DNA of 64,000 nucleotides from Datura wrightii (GCA_035772735.1 JASDFA010000016.1:149494501-149558500); one strand, 5' to 3'; shown: positions 23,621-35,884, numbered from the stretch's first letter. Numbers and translations: made by a program. The notes: generated by a model not told the origin, from the letters alone.

Positions 23621-24960
23621 CCTAATCTTAACAATTACACCACAATTTGCTAAATTGGTAAGGCGAACCCCTAAAAGATTAATCCTATGAACATCTTTCA
23701 CCAATTCTTTCCTCCCATACTCAACATGGGACACTCTCATGTCATAGTCCTTAAGAAGCTCAAGCCATCTACTTTGCTGTCAATTCATGTCCTTCTGAGT
23801 AAACATACTGATGATTCTTGTGATCCGGGGACACATCCACATGCACCCAATACAAGGAATGCCTCTAAATCTTCAAGGTAAACACCACTGCTGCTTACCC
23901 AAGATGATGCGTCGGGTAATTCTTCTCATGAGTCTTAAGCTATCTCGAGGCATAAGAAATGACCATTCCATGCTGCATCAACACAAATCCAATGCAAATC
24001 CGAGAAGCATCATAATACACAACAAAGCCATTTGTGCCCTTTAACAGGATCAATATTTGGGCCATGATAATTCAAGTCTTTAACTCCTAAAAACTAAAAA
24101 CTCTTCTGATATGCATCGGACTAATGAAATTTGACCTTCTTCTTGGTCAACTTAGTCAAAGGTTAAAAAATGGATGAAAATTCCTCTATAAACCTCTGAT
24201 GATAGTCAGCTAAACCCAAAAAAGCTCCTAATTTCAATAGGGCTGATGAGTCTTAGCCAGTTCTTCCCTATCTCAATCTTTTGAGGATCTACTTGCACAC
24301 CCTCTCTAGACACCATATGTCCCAGAAATGCAACTGTCTTCAGCCAAAACTCATGCTTGCTAAACATAGCAAGCAATTGCCGATGTGGTGTCTAGCGAGT
24401 GAGAATTTAAATGAGCAGATCATATATGAAGACAATGAAAAATATATCAAAACAATGCTTGAACACCCTGTTCATCAAATCCATAAAAGTTGTAGGACCA
24501 TTTGTTAGTCCAAATGACATAGTTACAAAGACATAGTGGCCAGACCGAGTCCTTAAGGCTGTCTTTAGAATATCAAACTCCCTAACCCTAAGATGTTGGT
24601 AGCTGGATTTGAGGTCTATCATCGAAAAGCACTTGGCACCCTGAAGATAGTAAAACAAATCATCAATCCTGTGGAGAGTATACTCATTCTTTATTGTGAC
24701 CTTGTTCAACTGACCATAATCAATACACATTCGGGGAGAACTATCTTTTTTCCGTAAGAAGAGAACCAGATTACCCCACTAGGACTTACTAGGCTTGATG
24801 AAACCCTTATTCAAGAGATCTTTCAACTATTATTTCAAATCCATAAGCTTTATTGGAGCCATTTTTTAAGGAGAAATGGATATGGGTTGTCTATCAAGGA
24901 GAAAGTCAATACCACTATCGATCTCCCGCTCGAGAGGGTCTCCCGGTAGATCATCTAGGA
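23621..24960 (-). pseudogene. Element F RT and RNase H
   Basis: RT runs from about 24960 (a DLPGDPLEREID block) to about 24200. The open part (24407-24730) keeps RT motifs: MCIDYGQLNKVTIKNEY, FSMIDLKSSYQHLRVRE, and TMSFGLTNGPTTFMDLMNRV. The catalytic YxDD equivalent reads VFIYDLL: the first Asp is replaced by Tyr, so this RT would be dead even without the stops. RNase H follows (about 23640-24060), including a YYDASRICIGFVL-like block and a damaged TDHKSL region. Confidence 0.82.
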
Positions 24961-25161
24961 ACACCTCAAGATAATCACATACAACTGAAATTAATTCAGG
25001 GTCGGGGTCTCAAACATATAATCCTTAACCTGAACTAGACGATATACCCAATCTTTGGAGATCATCTTCTGGACATTAAGGTAAAAAAAAAAGTGACCTA
25101 CAGGTATAGCTGAACCACCCTTCCTATCTAGGACTATACCCGGGAATCAAAACTCTATTGT

Positions 25162-25500
25162 CTAGGATCTACAATAAACCGAAGCACAGTAAGCATAAAA
25201 ATAATCCATATTGAAGATAAAATCAAAATTTTTCATATCTAACTCTACCAAGCCGGTTGAGGTGACTTTCTGAGGAACTGTGACTGGACAATTTTTGTAT
25301 ACTCGTCGAGTTATAATTGAATCACTGATAGGAGTAAAGACTAAGAAGGGTGTAGAGAGGATTTTAGGACTAAAACTAAAACTAATAGCAACATAGGGAG
25401 TCACAAAGGATAATAAGGCCCCTGGGTCTAGCAATGCATAAACATCAAGATGGAAGACTCTAAATATACCAATGACCATATCGAGTGAGCTCTCCTACTT
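25162..25500 (-). pseudogene. Element F protease domain
   Basis: A 105-residue open stretch with YALLDPGALLSFVTPYVA (active site DPG), FLVFTPISDSII, RRVYKNCPV, and NFDFIFNMDYF in place of the usual DFDVILGMDWL. It lies between the gag zinc-knuckle zone and RT. It is polyprotein sequence, not a free-standing gene. Confidence 0.82.
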
Positions 25501-25944
25501 CTGATGATATGATAGTGCATGGAATATGTTCTGATGCTGCCTGCCACCTGCACTATAAGATGTGCCCTACTAAGGTGGGCGAGCTACTGAACTAGTGGTT
25601 GAGGCACGACTTCTACCGTCACCCTATTTAGCCGATGGGTAATCCCTAAGACTCTATCTGGGCTTTCCACACCATAGCAAGCATTTAAGCTAATCAAGCA
25701 CTCTTCTTGGTGGTTCTTACCATATAACTTGCAAGATGGGAAAGTGCGCTCCCCCTCAGGATCCTCTGACCCCTAGAGTCTGATGCCCTACCTCTCTGGT
25801 CACCTCTAGATCTAGAGGGTACACTGGCTGATGATGGAGCTGGGGATGATGACCTCTGGTGGGACTATGGGCGATGTCCACCACTGGACCACTTCTAAGA
25901 ATAACCTCTGATAACATTGAAATTACACCCCTGAAGAAGTATAA
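25501..25944 (-). pseudogene. Element F gag C-terminus
   Basis: The text upstream of PR keeps CKLYGKNHQEECL (about 25695-25735) and a destroyed zinc knuckle (CYGVESPDR, losing the second Cys and the His) near 25650-25690. Polar linker sequence extends to about 25940. The rest of gag, the primer site and the 5' LTR of F are missing because the LTR of H abuts at 25945. Confidence 0.65.
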
Positions 25945-27327
25945 TGTTGTCATTTTCAATAAAGAACCCAACTAAAGTTAGAGTCGACCTCACAGATAAT
26001 ATGGTCAAGATATAGACTAATGCTACTATTCAATTTTTTAGGTCAATTATTTCATAAAGGGGGGTTTAAATAGAAAATATGGTGAAAATATTTAAGTGAT
26101 ATTGTTATCAAAGTTATGCAATCAACTAGGGAAGTGTTCCCCATGGCTTCTTAACTAGGTCAAATTTTTACACTTGTGATCTATCCCAATACTTAGCCTG
26201 TAGAAATGATAAACTATGTTCATCCAAATGACTGATTCGTCCCTCTTAGATGAATCTACTCAAATCACCCATCTAGGTCTCATGAGTGATCTCACTTTAA
26301 CATTAATCAAAAGTTCCAAATTAAATTTCATGAGACTACAACTCTAGCTATTTTGTGAATCTTAATTTCAAGGCTTTGTTGATCTTCTCATTTCCTAATC
26401 TCTAACTTCTCATGTTCAAGCAATAAGAGAATTTGGGCTAGTCCTAATATTGCGCACCATTAATAAATATTAATCATGAAGAAATGAATGGTACAACCAT
26501 TCATATTGGTTTAGAATTACTATGCTGTAAACCTAGTTTGTTATTACATCATGGTTCCCACAAACCTACTTATGGAGGATTTAGCTATTCATGATTGCAA
26601 GAAAGAAATTATAATTCATGGAAGAAAACATAATTAAGTACTTACAATATTGATGGAAGAAAGACCCTAATACTCAATTGCACAATCAAACTTTTGAAAA
26701 TCAAGAACAATGATGAATTAGGTCATGTATTTGTGTATTTTCTATCAATGAAGTTTGCTAACCCAAAGACTACAATTAAAATGAAAAGTGTTAGTTCTCC
26801 ATAAATAAAATAACCTAAAAGTATTTATACAATTAAATAAATCATTTCCTAAATTAACAGGGATTCTGCTGCAGAGTCGTCCTTCAAGTCATATCATGTT
26901 ATTCATAGGGTGCTTCAGTATTATGATTTTGCAGCTTCTGTCTTCTCAGGTATTGGAGGTTGGTACGACTCATACAATGGTATTATGACTTGTGGGAGCT
27001 TGTCATGTCTTACACATAGAAAAGCTGGCATCTCTAATGTTTCTCATATAGGTCCTTGCTACGATTCGTACCATGCTGGTATGACTCATGCAACCCTTTC
27101 GTGCCCTGAATCTGGCAAGTGTCTAATTCTCTAAATCTCATCAAGAATCTGTTAATAGACTCATACCTTTCCATCACGACTCATGGTAACTGCACATACC
27201 ACTGGACTAAGTTAATGCACCTCTTTTGTATCTCATGTTACGAACCCTCAGTATGGCTTGTAGTATCAATCATAGGATTGATCTGTAGTTATACACTTTC
27301 TCTGAAGTTTTGCTATAGGTGGCTGGT
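25945..27327 (-). mobile_element. Element H Athila-like 3' LTR, first piece
   Basis: Minus-strand LTR whose end block (near 25970-26000: GAGTCGACCTCACAG) aligns with TATCGATCCCACAG in the Athila-2 LTR end. A TATAAATA box (minus, 26822-26829) sits in the same AACCTAA...TATTTATAC context as in Athila-2. Beyond it U3 (26870-27327) carries words of the form GGTACGACTCATAC / GATTCGTACC. The LTR is split at 27327 by element C and resumes at 51229. Confidence 0.72.
26822..26829 (-). promoter_or_regulatory. Element H LTR TATA box
   Basis: TATAAATA on the minus strand, between the palindrome-rich U3 and the R/U5 part, as in Athila-2. Confidence 0.5.
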
Positions 27328-29827
27328 TGTAATGCCCTAGAAACACAAAGACTAGATCCGGGACTTAAATCCAAGAATTTCGAAATCTATAGAAAATGTC
27401 ACAGAACAACTCACCTAACAGATCATTGAGAGACCTAATGACTCGTTAGGTCAGTCGTGGGAAGGAGGATTGAGATAGAATAAAGGAGAGGCAGTGTACC
27501 CAACAAAAGACCTCACGAGTCGTGGTCAGGTCCCACGACCCATTAAGTCACTCATTGTTAGGCCGGGGTCAGGAAATTTAGAGTCGAAGGAGTGAGATTG
27601 ACGCATGGTGACCACAAGTCGTGGTCACCAATGACGAGTCATGATGTTCCCAGTTACCAGCCCCAATGATTATTGTCCAGTGTACTTGACAAGCAATGCC
27701 ACGAGTCTTGGCTAGTTATAACAAGTCTTTATGTCCCCCTTGAGGACTTCAGTGATTTTTAGGAAGTAGACCTAACAAGAGGTCCCAACGAATCATGGTC
27801 CCAACCAACGACTTGTTGAGTGACCCATTGGGACCTAGGCGACTAGACTTCAAATTTTTTCCCAAGGACATTATAGTAATCTCCTACCTATTTAATCCCT
27901 AAACTACATTGTCTTAGGTAATATTCCAGGGATATTAGAGGGTTTGAATGGTTCCTCCCCTTATTCCCACGTTCATTCTCAGATAAATATCGACAAGTCT
28001 CTCAAGAACTCTCAGAGCAAGCCTAAGGTTTTCCTCCATTGCAGCAGTCCAAGTTTTCCCCTTCAAGAAACTTCAACTCAGATATGTGGTAATTCAGCAA
28101 GAGAATTATTCTTCCCTTATGTCCCCAAAAACCCTCTCATCGTTTCTCTTCAGTTTTAGCCTTGAGCTTGCAAATATGAGGAGATTACTTGTTCTTTTCC
28201 ATCAATTTCATATTGAATGATACCCTTGCTTGTTGTTGATATGACCTCCATCAATTCCTACCTGAATTGTTGATATTCTTGCCAAAGTGAATTTAAGCCC
28301 TAAACTTTCAAGTAGAGACTATTTGTGAATTTAATTCCGTCTAGTTGTGAACTGTGATTTGGGCTGAATTTTTCTAGTATTTATTATTGTTTATATGTTG
28401 AGTAAATACTCTATTGATAAAAATGAATTTAGACTGGGCAGATAAGATTTCTGTAATTCTTGAAATTTTTCCATACAATGAAATTCCCGTGTTGTTGGAA
28501 TGAGTTGAGTTCTATATTAGCTTCTTAGTAATTCAGTTTAGTTAGAGCATAGAACCTCTTCAGAACTATTCAAAACTTGTCAACTGATCAGTTTGACTTC
28601 ATTCTTTTCGTAAGGTTTCAGTGGTGCCTCCCAGTTATCAGAATCACATTCAGAATCCAGTTTATTGGTCCACTCGGCGGTCATGACATTTTAGATATAT
28701 AGCTCCGACTAGCCTCAGCACCCCAGATAGATTACAATTTGTTCTTAGACAGTTACGGTGCATATAAATAAGCATCTCTGACCAGTCTAGAACCCAGTTT
28801 CAGAATCTGGTCCGACAAGACTCTTAGGTTTCAGTTATATGTCCCTGACTAGTCTTGGACCCCAGTTTTGAGCTATCAGCCTAGTAGTTCAATTTAGGTT
28901 TTTCAGTGGGAGTAGGCCATTGAACCAAGCGGGCAAGGGTTCTAGCATACCCAGGTTTCCAGAATGACGATGCCAGTGTAGGTTATAGTATTACTTGGCT
29001 TGATTGGTCCAAGATTTTCGTGATCACCTAGTTCATGCCTTTATACCATGGCAAGGTATATTGGGTCCTACCAGTGGGGTGTATACATCGGACTTCACGT
29101 CTAGCTCACGTGGTTATATGTTAGTTATAGACTCTCCAAATAGTTAGTCCAGTCCAGTTTTAGGATAAGCAGCTCAGCTCCGTTCTAGTTCTATCAGTTT
29201 AGCTCAGTTTAGTACAGTAGTTCAGACTCAATACTTTAAGACTTAGGACATGCCTTGACCATCAGACAGGGTCATTTTGACCTCCGTAGTTTACTGCAGT
29301 AGTTCTGTTCAGTTTACTTTTGGTCATTGCATGTCATATCAGTTCAGGCATTATATTAGGTTATGTTTTCTCTCACTTACTCAACAAATTCAAAGTACTG
29401 ATGCATACTTTTATTCTGTATCATTTCATGATATAGTTGCAGGTTCTCAAACTCAGCACCGTTAGTCATGTGGTTCAAATCCTCTACATCAGAAGTTGAA
29501 GTGTGAGTCCTCATCATTCGACGACCTTATTTTGCTTATTTTAATTTGCTCATTATTTTTTGCTTGACTAAGAGTTAGCTTGGGGCTTGTCCCAGCAACT
29601 CATCAGTTAGAGGGCTTTCAGACACATAACTAATTTTAGACTTATGATGTTCTTAAACTTTATGATTTCAGTTTTATTTTCATAAATGATTTTATGCTAT
29701 TATTTCAAAGTTTCCACTATATTTATTTAACTCAGAATACTAGTGTATGATAGGCGAGGGGTTGACTTGGGTCACTTGTGACTTCGAGTACTCTGTCTCA
29801 TCCAGGGTGTAGACTCAGGGCATGGCA
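27328..29827 (+). mobile_element. Element C 5' LTR
   Basis: Starts TGTAATGCCC and ends near CATGGCA, four bases before the primer site. U3 (27395-27860) is dense in CACGAGTCG / CGACTCGT words. The R/U5 part, 27900-29827, is AT-rich with a CAGTTTAG-like repeated texture near 29150-29250. No gene is seen; short ORFs at 27944 and 29277 have counterparts only in the other LTR. Confidence 0.9.
27395..27860 (+). repeat. ACGAGTC/GACTCGT palindrome cluster in U3 of element C
   Basis: About ten copies of short words such as CACGAGTCGTGG, ACGACTCAT and AACGAATCATGG, many forming imperfect inverted pairs. The same cluster recurs at 34540-34960 in the 3' LTR. Confidence 0.8.
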
Positions 29828-29831
29828 AACA

Positions 29832-29843
29832 CGGTATCAGAGC
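29832..29843 (+). promoter_or_regulatory. Element C primer binding site (initiator tRNA-Met)
   Basis: CGGTATCAGAGC: one mismatch from TGGTATCAGAGC, just after the LTR end. Confidence 0.88.
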
Positions 29844-30047
29844 ACAAGGTTTAGAGTATCCTCGGAATGTCTGAAAGACGCATCGAGTAGATTCCTTTTC
29901 ATGGGTGTGAAGCGTGCCATAGTTATGAAGAGGAAGCTATGAGATATTATTAGGAAAACTTTCTTTTGTTCATACTCTTTATTGTGTGTTAAAGTTCAAT
30001 CCCAAAAACACCCTTCTATCTCGTGCCCTATTTCATTTCAGTGAACC

Positions 30048-31130
30048 ATGCCTCCTAGACACGGGATTGGAAGAAGGCCCGATAACGCCAACAGACCTAC
30101 CCCACCAACCCCGACAGCCCCTCAGGATGATTCGGTGTCTACTGCTGAATTCAGGGTGGCCATTCAACTGCTAGCCGAAACAGTCACCAACCAGGTGAAC
30201 CAACAGGTGGTTCTGGTAGCCAGGAACGGGTCTGCAGTAGCTGCGAGGCTACGGGACTACACCCGTATGAACCCTCCATATTTTTAGGGATCCAAAGTAG
30301 GGGAGGATCACAAAGAGTTTATGGACGAGATCAAGAAGATTACCCGCATTATGGATGTCAACTCCTCTAAGAGTGCTGATCTGGCTGCCTACCAACTAAA
30401 AAAGGTAGCCCAGGTCTGGTATGAATAGTGGAAGGAGGGGCGGCCAGCAGGAGCAAGACCAGTAGAGTGGGGGGAGTTCCACGCAGCTTTCTTGGACATA
30501 TTTTTTCCCTCAGGAGCTAAGGGAGGCAAAGATGGAAGAGTTAACGAATTTGAGATAGGGCAACAGTATTGTGAAGGAGTATGCTCTAGAGTTTACTAGG
30601 CTGTCTAAGTACACCCCAGACATGGTATCCAAGTCAAGGGCTTCCATGTTTAATTTTGTGAACACGGTGTCGAATCTGGTCCTCAAGGAGTGTAGGATAG
30701 TGATGTTGATTAAAGATATGGACCTCTCTAGCTTGATTGTCTATGCCTAGAAGATTAAGGCCGAAAAGCTAAAGAACAAACGGGAAAGGACTGGCCAGTC
30801 AAATTATGGCCATCAGATGTCTAGAGGTTGTAGCCGCCCATAGCAGCAGCAACAACAACAACAACAACAGAGAGCCCTAGCACCCAATTCAGCCAGCGCC
30901 CCAACCTTTCGGTCTAGCCAGGATCGGAGGGGTGGGTCATTTGGCACTCAGTCTCAGACCCACAACACCGGGAACAGGTATCCAGCTTACCCCGAGTGTG
31001 GAAAGAACCACCCGGGAGAGTGCCCTCAGGGTTGAGAGGGCTATTTCAGTTGTGGACTGCTCAGACATCAGCTCAGGGAGTGCCCATAAGCCGGGCGAGG
31101 GAGATCCCAATCAACCACATCATCATCTCT
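30048..31130 (+). pseudogene. Element C gag
   Basis: Starts MPPRHGIGRR at the first ATG after the primer site, the same start type as the E gag (MPPRRANGRG). It keeps the capsid-type RetroGag text: ARLRDYTRMNPPYF, then a TAG stop at 30285-30287, TRIMDVNSS, SADLAAYQLK, and FHAAFLD. One extra T in a T run near 30500 shifts the frame; the text continues through YALEFTRLSKY. A CAG/CAA run (30841-30870) encodes poly-Gln. The zinc knuckle zone is CGKNHPGEC followed by a damaged YFSCGLLRHQLREC near 31040-31075. Several further stops make it a pseudogene. Confidence 0.85.
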
Positions 31131-31230
31131 AGTAGGTCAACTAGCCTAGAAGGATAACACATCAGGTACGAATGACGGTCAGTGTCCAAATCTTTTCTAT
31201 ACTCTGTCTTCCAGTCAGGATCATGACAGC

Positions 31231-31600
31231 TCACCCGACGTAGTCATGGGTATGTTTCGTCTCTTTTATCTAGACGTATATGCCCTCCTAGATCTAGGAG
31301 CGACTCTTCTATTCGTGACTCCCTTCATAGCAGTCCAGTCCAATATTAGTCCAGAGGTCCTCTAAGAACCATTCTCAGTCTCCACCCCAGTTGGTGAGTC
31401 AATTTGAGCCAACCGGGTGTATAGAAACTACCCAGTCTCAATAGTGAATAAAGTCATCCCAGCTGACCTCGTAGAGTTAGATATGGTTGATTTTGATCTT
31501 ATACTTGGAATGGATATAGCAGCACTCCTGCTATGTCTCAGTTGATAGCAGAACTAGAGTTGTCAAGTTCCAGTTTCCAAATGAAACAGTGTTATAGTGT
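31231..31600 (+). pseudogene. Element C protease domain
   Basis: SPDVVMGMFRLFYLDVYALL leads to DLGATLLFVTP (active site DLG), then FSVSTPVGES, RVYRNYPVS and DFDLILGMD. A frameshift near 31515 moves the reading into the frame of the following RT ORF. One stop replaces a codon near 31365 and another near 31410. Confidence 0.82.
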
Positions 31601-33240
31601 ATGGGTAGCAGTTCAACACCTAATAGTAGGTTTATTTCCTACCTTAAGGCCCAGAAACTCATCTCCAAGGGATGTATCTATCATCTAGTTTGGTTCAAGG
31701 ATTCTAACTTAGAGACCCCAACTACCCAGTCAGTTCCAGTAGTCAGTGAGTTTCCAAATATATTTCCTGAGGATCTTCCTGGAGTTCCCCCTGAACGGGA
31801 AATAGACTTCGGGATAGACCTTCTCCCAGATACTCATCCCATCTCCGTTCCTCCTTATAGAATGGCTCTAGCTGAGCTTAAGGAGTTGAAGGAGCAGTTA
31901 AAAGACCTTTTTGACAAGGGTTTTATCAGACCCAGTATCTCTCCATGGGGTGCTCTACTTCTATTCGTGCGTAAGAAGGATGGCACCCTCAAAATGTGTA
32001 AAGATTACCGTCAGCTGAACAATGTCACTGTCAAGAACAAGTATCCCTTACCCAGAATTAACGACCTATTTGACCAACTTCAGGGAGCCAGCTATTTCTC
32101 AAAAATAGATATCAGGTTAGGGTATAATCAGTTAAGGGTCAGAGAGTGTAACTTACCGAAAACAACATTTAGAACTCGGTATGGTCACTACGAGTTTGTG
32201 GTGATGTTCTTGGGGCTAACAAATGCCCCAGCATCCTTCATGGATTTGATGAAAAGGGTCTTCAAGCATTATCTAGATAGGTTCGTCATTGTATTTATCA
32301 ATGACATTCTATTATACTCTAGAAATGAGGAAGAGCATGCAAACCACCTGAGATTAGCATTACATACACTCAAGGACCGCTATTTGTTCTCCAAGTTCAG
32401 CAAGTGCAAATTCTGGTTATAGTCTGTGACTTTTTTAGGTCATGTGGTCTCAGGTGAATGAATACAAGTAGACCCTCACAAGATAGCAGTCGTGAAAGAT
32501 TGGCCCAGACCTACCTCTCATACTAAAATCAGGAGCTTCATGGATTTGGCGGGTTATTATCAACAATATATGGAAGGTTTCTCCTCTATAGCATCTCCTC
32601 TGAATGCATTAACTCAGAAAATGGTGAAATTTCAGTGATCAGATGAGTGTGAGAAGAGTTTCCAGGAGTTGAAGACTCAACTCACTACTGCTCTAGTTCT
32701 GACCCTTCAAGAAGGAACAGATGGATTGGTTGTTTGTTGTGATTCTTCCAGAGTTGGACTCGGATGCTTCTGATGTAGCGGGGCAACGTGATAGCCTACG
32801 CCTCCAGACAGCTCAAAGTTCATGAGAAGAACTATCCAACTCATGACTTGGAGTTGGCAGCGATAGTGTTTGCGTTAAAAATGTAGAGGCATTACTTATA
32901 TGGAGCTCATGTAGATGTGTTTACAGATCATAAGAGTCTTCAGTACATGCTGAATCAGAAGGATCTAAATCTGTGTCAGAAAAGGTGGTTGGAGTTGCTA
33001 AAAGACTATGACTTCAGCATGTTATATCACCCGAGTAAAGAAAATTTGGCGGCTGACGTCCTAAGCAAATGGTCTGTGGGGAGTGTGGCTCACATTAAGG
33101 ATGGCAAGAAGGAGTTAGCGAAGGATGTTCACAGACTAGCCCGATTAGGGGTGCAGTTTGTGGATTTAGCCGAAGGTGGTGTTGTAATGCAAAGAAGGTT
33201 GGATTCATCCTTGGTAGTTGAAATCAAGTCTAGACAAGAT
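31601..33240 (+). pseudogene. Element C RT and RNase H
   Basis: The longest open reading frame in the window (31601-32422, 273 residues) covers the PR-RT linker and most of RT: EFPNIFPEDLPGVPPEREID, LFDKGFIRPSISPWGA, KMCKDYRQLNN, YFSKIDIRLGYNQLRVRE, FLGLTNAPASFMDLMKRVF. The catalytic box is VFINDILLYS: Asn replaces the first metal-binding Asp of the YxDD motif, so polymerase activity should be lost. After in-frame stops (TAG 32420, then TGA near 32459 and 32637) the thumb continues. RNase H follows (CCDSSRVGLGC, a frameshift, YASRQLKVHEKNYPTHDLEL, VFTDHKSLQYML) to about 33080, then the RH-IN linker. Confidence 0.9.
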
Positions 33241-34212
33241 TAGGATCCCATCTTACTTAAGCTTAAGGGAGCAATTCTCAGAAAAGAAATAGAAGCTTTC
33301 CCCCAAGGGGGAGATGGAGTGCTCCGTTACCAGAGCAGTTTGTGTACTAGATGTCAGTGAGTTGAGACAACAAATATTGGCTGAAGCACATAGTTCTAGA
33401 TATTCCATTCACCCAGGTGCTACTAAGATGTACTATAATTTATGAGATGTTTACTGGTGGAATGGCATGAAAAGAGATATCTCTGAATTTGTAGCTAAGT
33501 GCCCGAAATGCCAGCAAGTCAAGGTAGTACACCAAAGACTAGGAGGTATGCCCCAGGATATCAACATACAAACATGGAAGTTGAAAGAAGTAAACATGGA
33601 TTTCATTACGGGTAAACATGGATTTCATTCGAGGTTGATAAAGCTACCTTGATAGGTCCATAATTTGTTCACGAGGTAACGCAAAAAGTTCATCTCATCC
33701 GAGAATGGTTGAAAACATCTTATAGTTGTCAAAAATCTTATGCAGATGTGCAGAGAAGAGAGTTTTAGTTTGCAGTTGATGACTCGGTTTAGCTAAAAAT
33801 TTCACCCATGAAAGGGGTGATGAGGATTGGTAAGAAGGGATAACTCAGTCCAAGGTACGTAGGACCATATAGAATTTTGAGGCGTATCGGCAATGTAGCC
33901 TATGAGCTCGAATTACCTTCAGAACTAGCAGTTGTACACCCAGTTTTCCATGCGTCACTTTTGAAGAAGTGCATCGGAGATCCAACCACAGTTGTGTAGT
34001 TGGACAGTGTAGGAATAAAAGATAGTCTCTCATATAAGGAAGTACCAGTAGAGATCCTTGACCGTCAGGTTCGTAAGCTGAGGAACAAGGAAATAGCTTC
34101 AGTCAAAGTCTTATGGAGAAATCAGCAGGTTGAGGGAGCTACATGGGAGGCCGAAGCAGATATGATGGCCAGATACCCGCACTTGTTTTCTACCGACTCT
34201 GTTACAGCATAA
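33241..34212 (+). pseudogene. Element C integrase with deleted core, plus chromodomain
   Basis: The zinc-binding half is present (HSSRYSIHPGATKMYY ... CPKCQQVKVVHQ, 33385-33530). Right after VNMDFITG at about 33605 the text jumps through an imperfect short duplication (GTAAACATGGATTTCATT twice, 33591 and 33612) into the tail (HEVTQKVHLIREWLKTS). The whole catalytic core, with the second Asp and the Glu, is therefore absent. The GPY/F module (MKGVMRIGKKG, VGPYRILRRIGNVAYELELP) is followed by a chromodomain in the open stretch 34000-34212 (VPVEILDRQVRKLRNKEIAS, VKVLWRNQQVEGATWEAEAD, RYPHLF). Stops are scattered through the tail. Confidence 0.88.
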
Positions 34213-34442
34213 AATGTTAGTTTCGCCTAAGAAACTGATCTAGTTTTTGGGTTCAAATCATTTGTATGAGTTTCTTTTACGACTTTGGATGTATGTATGG
34301 AAAGTGAATTTAGTTCAGTTATGTATTTTGAAATGGAGGTAGTCATTCTGATAGTTTTGGAGTTAAATGAACAGTATTTGAAAGTTCTGATTGTATTTTT
34401 CTGCTTTTCTGTGTGTTTTCTAATAATCGAGGATGAATGTTT
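34213..34442 (+). other. Non-coding spacer of element C
   Basis: Spacer between the chromodomain stop and the polypurine tract, with the usual GAGGATGAATGTTTCC ending. The small ORF at 34285-34485 is not supported. Confidence 0.7.
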
Positions 34443-34457
34443 CCAAGGGGGAGATAT
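34443..34457 (+). promoter_or_regulatory. Element C polypurine tract
   Basis: CCAAGGGGGAGATAT directly before the 3' LTR start TGTACTGCCC. Confidence 0.9.
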
Positions 34458-34961
34458 TGTACTGCCCTTGAAACTGAAAGACTAGATCGGGACTTAAATT
34501 AGAAAATTTGGAAATTTGTAGAAAATGTCACAGAACGACTCACTTAACGGGTCGTTGCGAGACCTAATGAGTCGTGGGAAGGAGGACTGAGATAGGATAA
34601 GGGAGAGACAGTGTACCCAACGGAAGACCTCATGAGTCGTGGATAGGTCCCACGACCGCTTAAGTCCTTCGTGGTCAGGCCGGGGTCAGGAAATCTAGAG
34701 TCGAAGTAGTGAGGTTTACGGATGGTGACCACGAGTAATGGTCACCAGTGACGAGCTGTGATGTTCCCCTTTACTAGCCCCGCATGATTATTGTCCAGTG
34801 TACTTGATGAGCAATGCCACGAGTCATGGCTAGTTATAATGAGTCATTATGTCCCTAGTGAGGACTTCATTGATTTTTAAGTAGTAGACCTAACGAGAGG
34901 TCCCAACGAGTTGCGGTCCCAATCAACAACTCGTTAAGTGACCTATTGGGACCCAGTCGAC
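34458..34961 (+). mobile_element. Element C 3' LTR, piece 1
   Basis: U3 part, co-linear with 27328-27838 of the 5' LTR, including the ACGAGTC palindromes. It is cut at 34961 by Athila-2; the last five bases, TCGAC, are the target site and recur at 46502-46506. Confidence 0.92.
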
Positions 34962-35857
34962 TGTTCGGTGATTTGGTGACTACACGCAAGTGCACGTGGT
35001 CGAACAAGTAGTAAAATGGCTTAAGTAAGCCAAGTATCGATCCCACAGGGACTGAACCAAGGTAATAATTAACTTAAGTGTTAATGAACTATATCTTTAA
35101 AAATGCAGACAACAAAATAAATAATATTTAGAGAGTTGTAGGTTCCTAATTTATACGAATTCTAAGGCAAAATTATAAAGTGAGTCTTGACTATAGTAAT
35201 GAGCATGTTGAGGTAAAAACGAACATGAAGGGAATTAATTTATCGGTACAATTCAGTTAATCTTTCCTTTGGTTGCTAGTCAAGATTTAATGCCTATGGA
35301 TTGGAACTTTCGTCTCCTATCTAACTTAAGAATCATGAACCTTCAATCTACATTTCTGTGATAAAAGAATTTTATGTTCTAGCCATACAAAACCGATTCC
35401 TTAATTGACTAATGAGACTTTCAGATATATTTCTATTCTAAATGTAAATCAATTCTCAATTTTCCCAAAGGAAGAAGAGATCATATCGTACCAATTCACA
35501 ACTTTCCAATTTCTTTCCTTCTCAAAATCAAAATTGGATTTTTTAGATATACATTAACATTGGCCAAACATTAATGCAGCAAGAACAAGAATTGATAGAA
35601 CAACCATTGAAGAAAAGATGAAAACTAAAATGATTTAACAATTACATTCCACTACAATTGTTCTTAACCTCAGCAAGAAGTGAATTTAGCCACTCATTTG
35701 TATATTAAACATCATCAAATGAGTATAAATCATACAAACAATTGAGATAAAAGAGAAAGAGATAGAGAAGAACCCTAGAATTTTCGTCCCCTCAACTGGC
35801 TGTAACCCACGTTCTTGCTCACCAAGTCAGAATGTTTAAAATAAAACCTAAGTGTGC

Positions 35858-35865
35858 TATTTATA
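35858..35865 (-). promoter_or_regulatory. TATA box of Athila-2 3' LTR
   Basis: TATAAATA on the minus strand just after the palindrome cluster; the 5' LTR has the same at 45889-45896. Confidence 0.65.
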
Positions 35866-35884
35866 CTAGTGGGAATTTTTCCTG

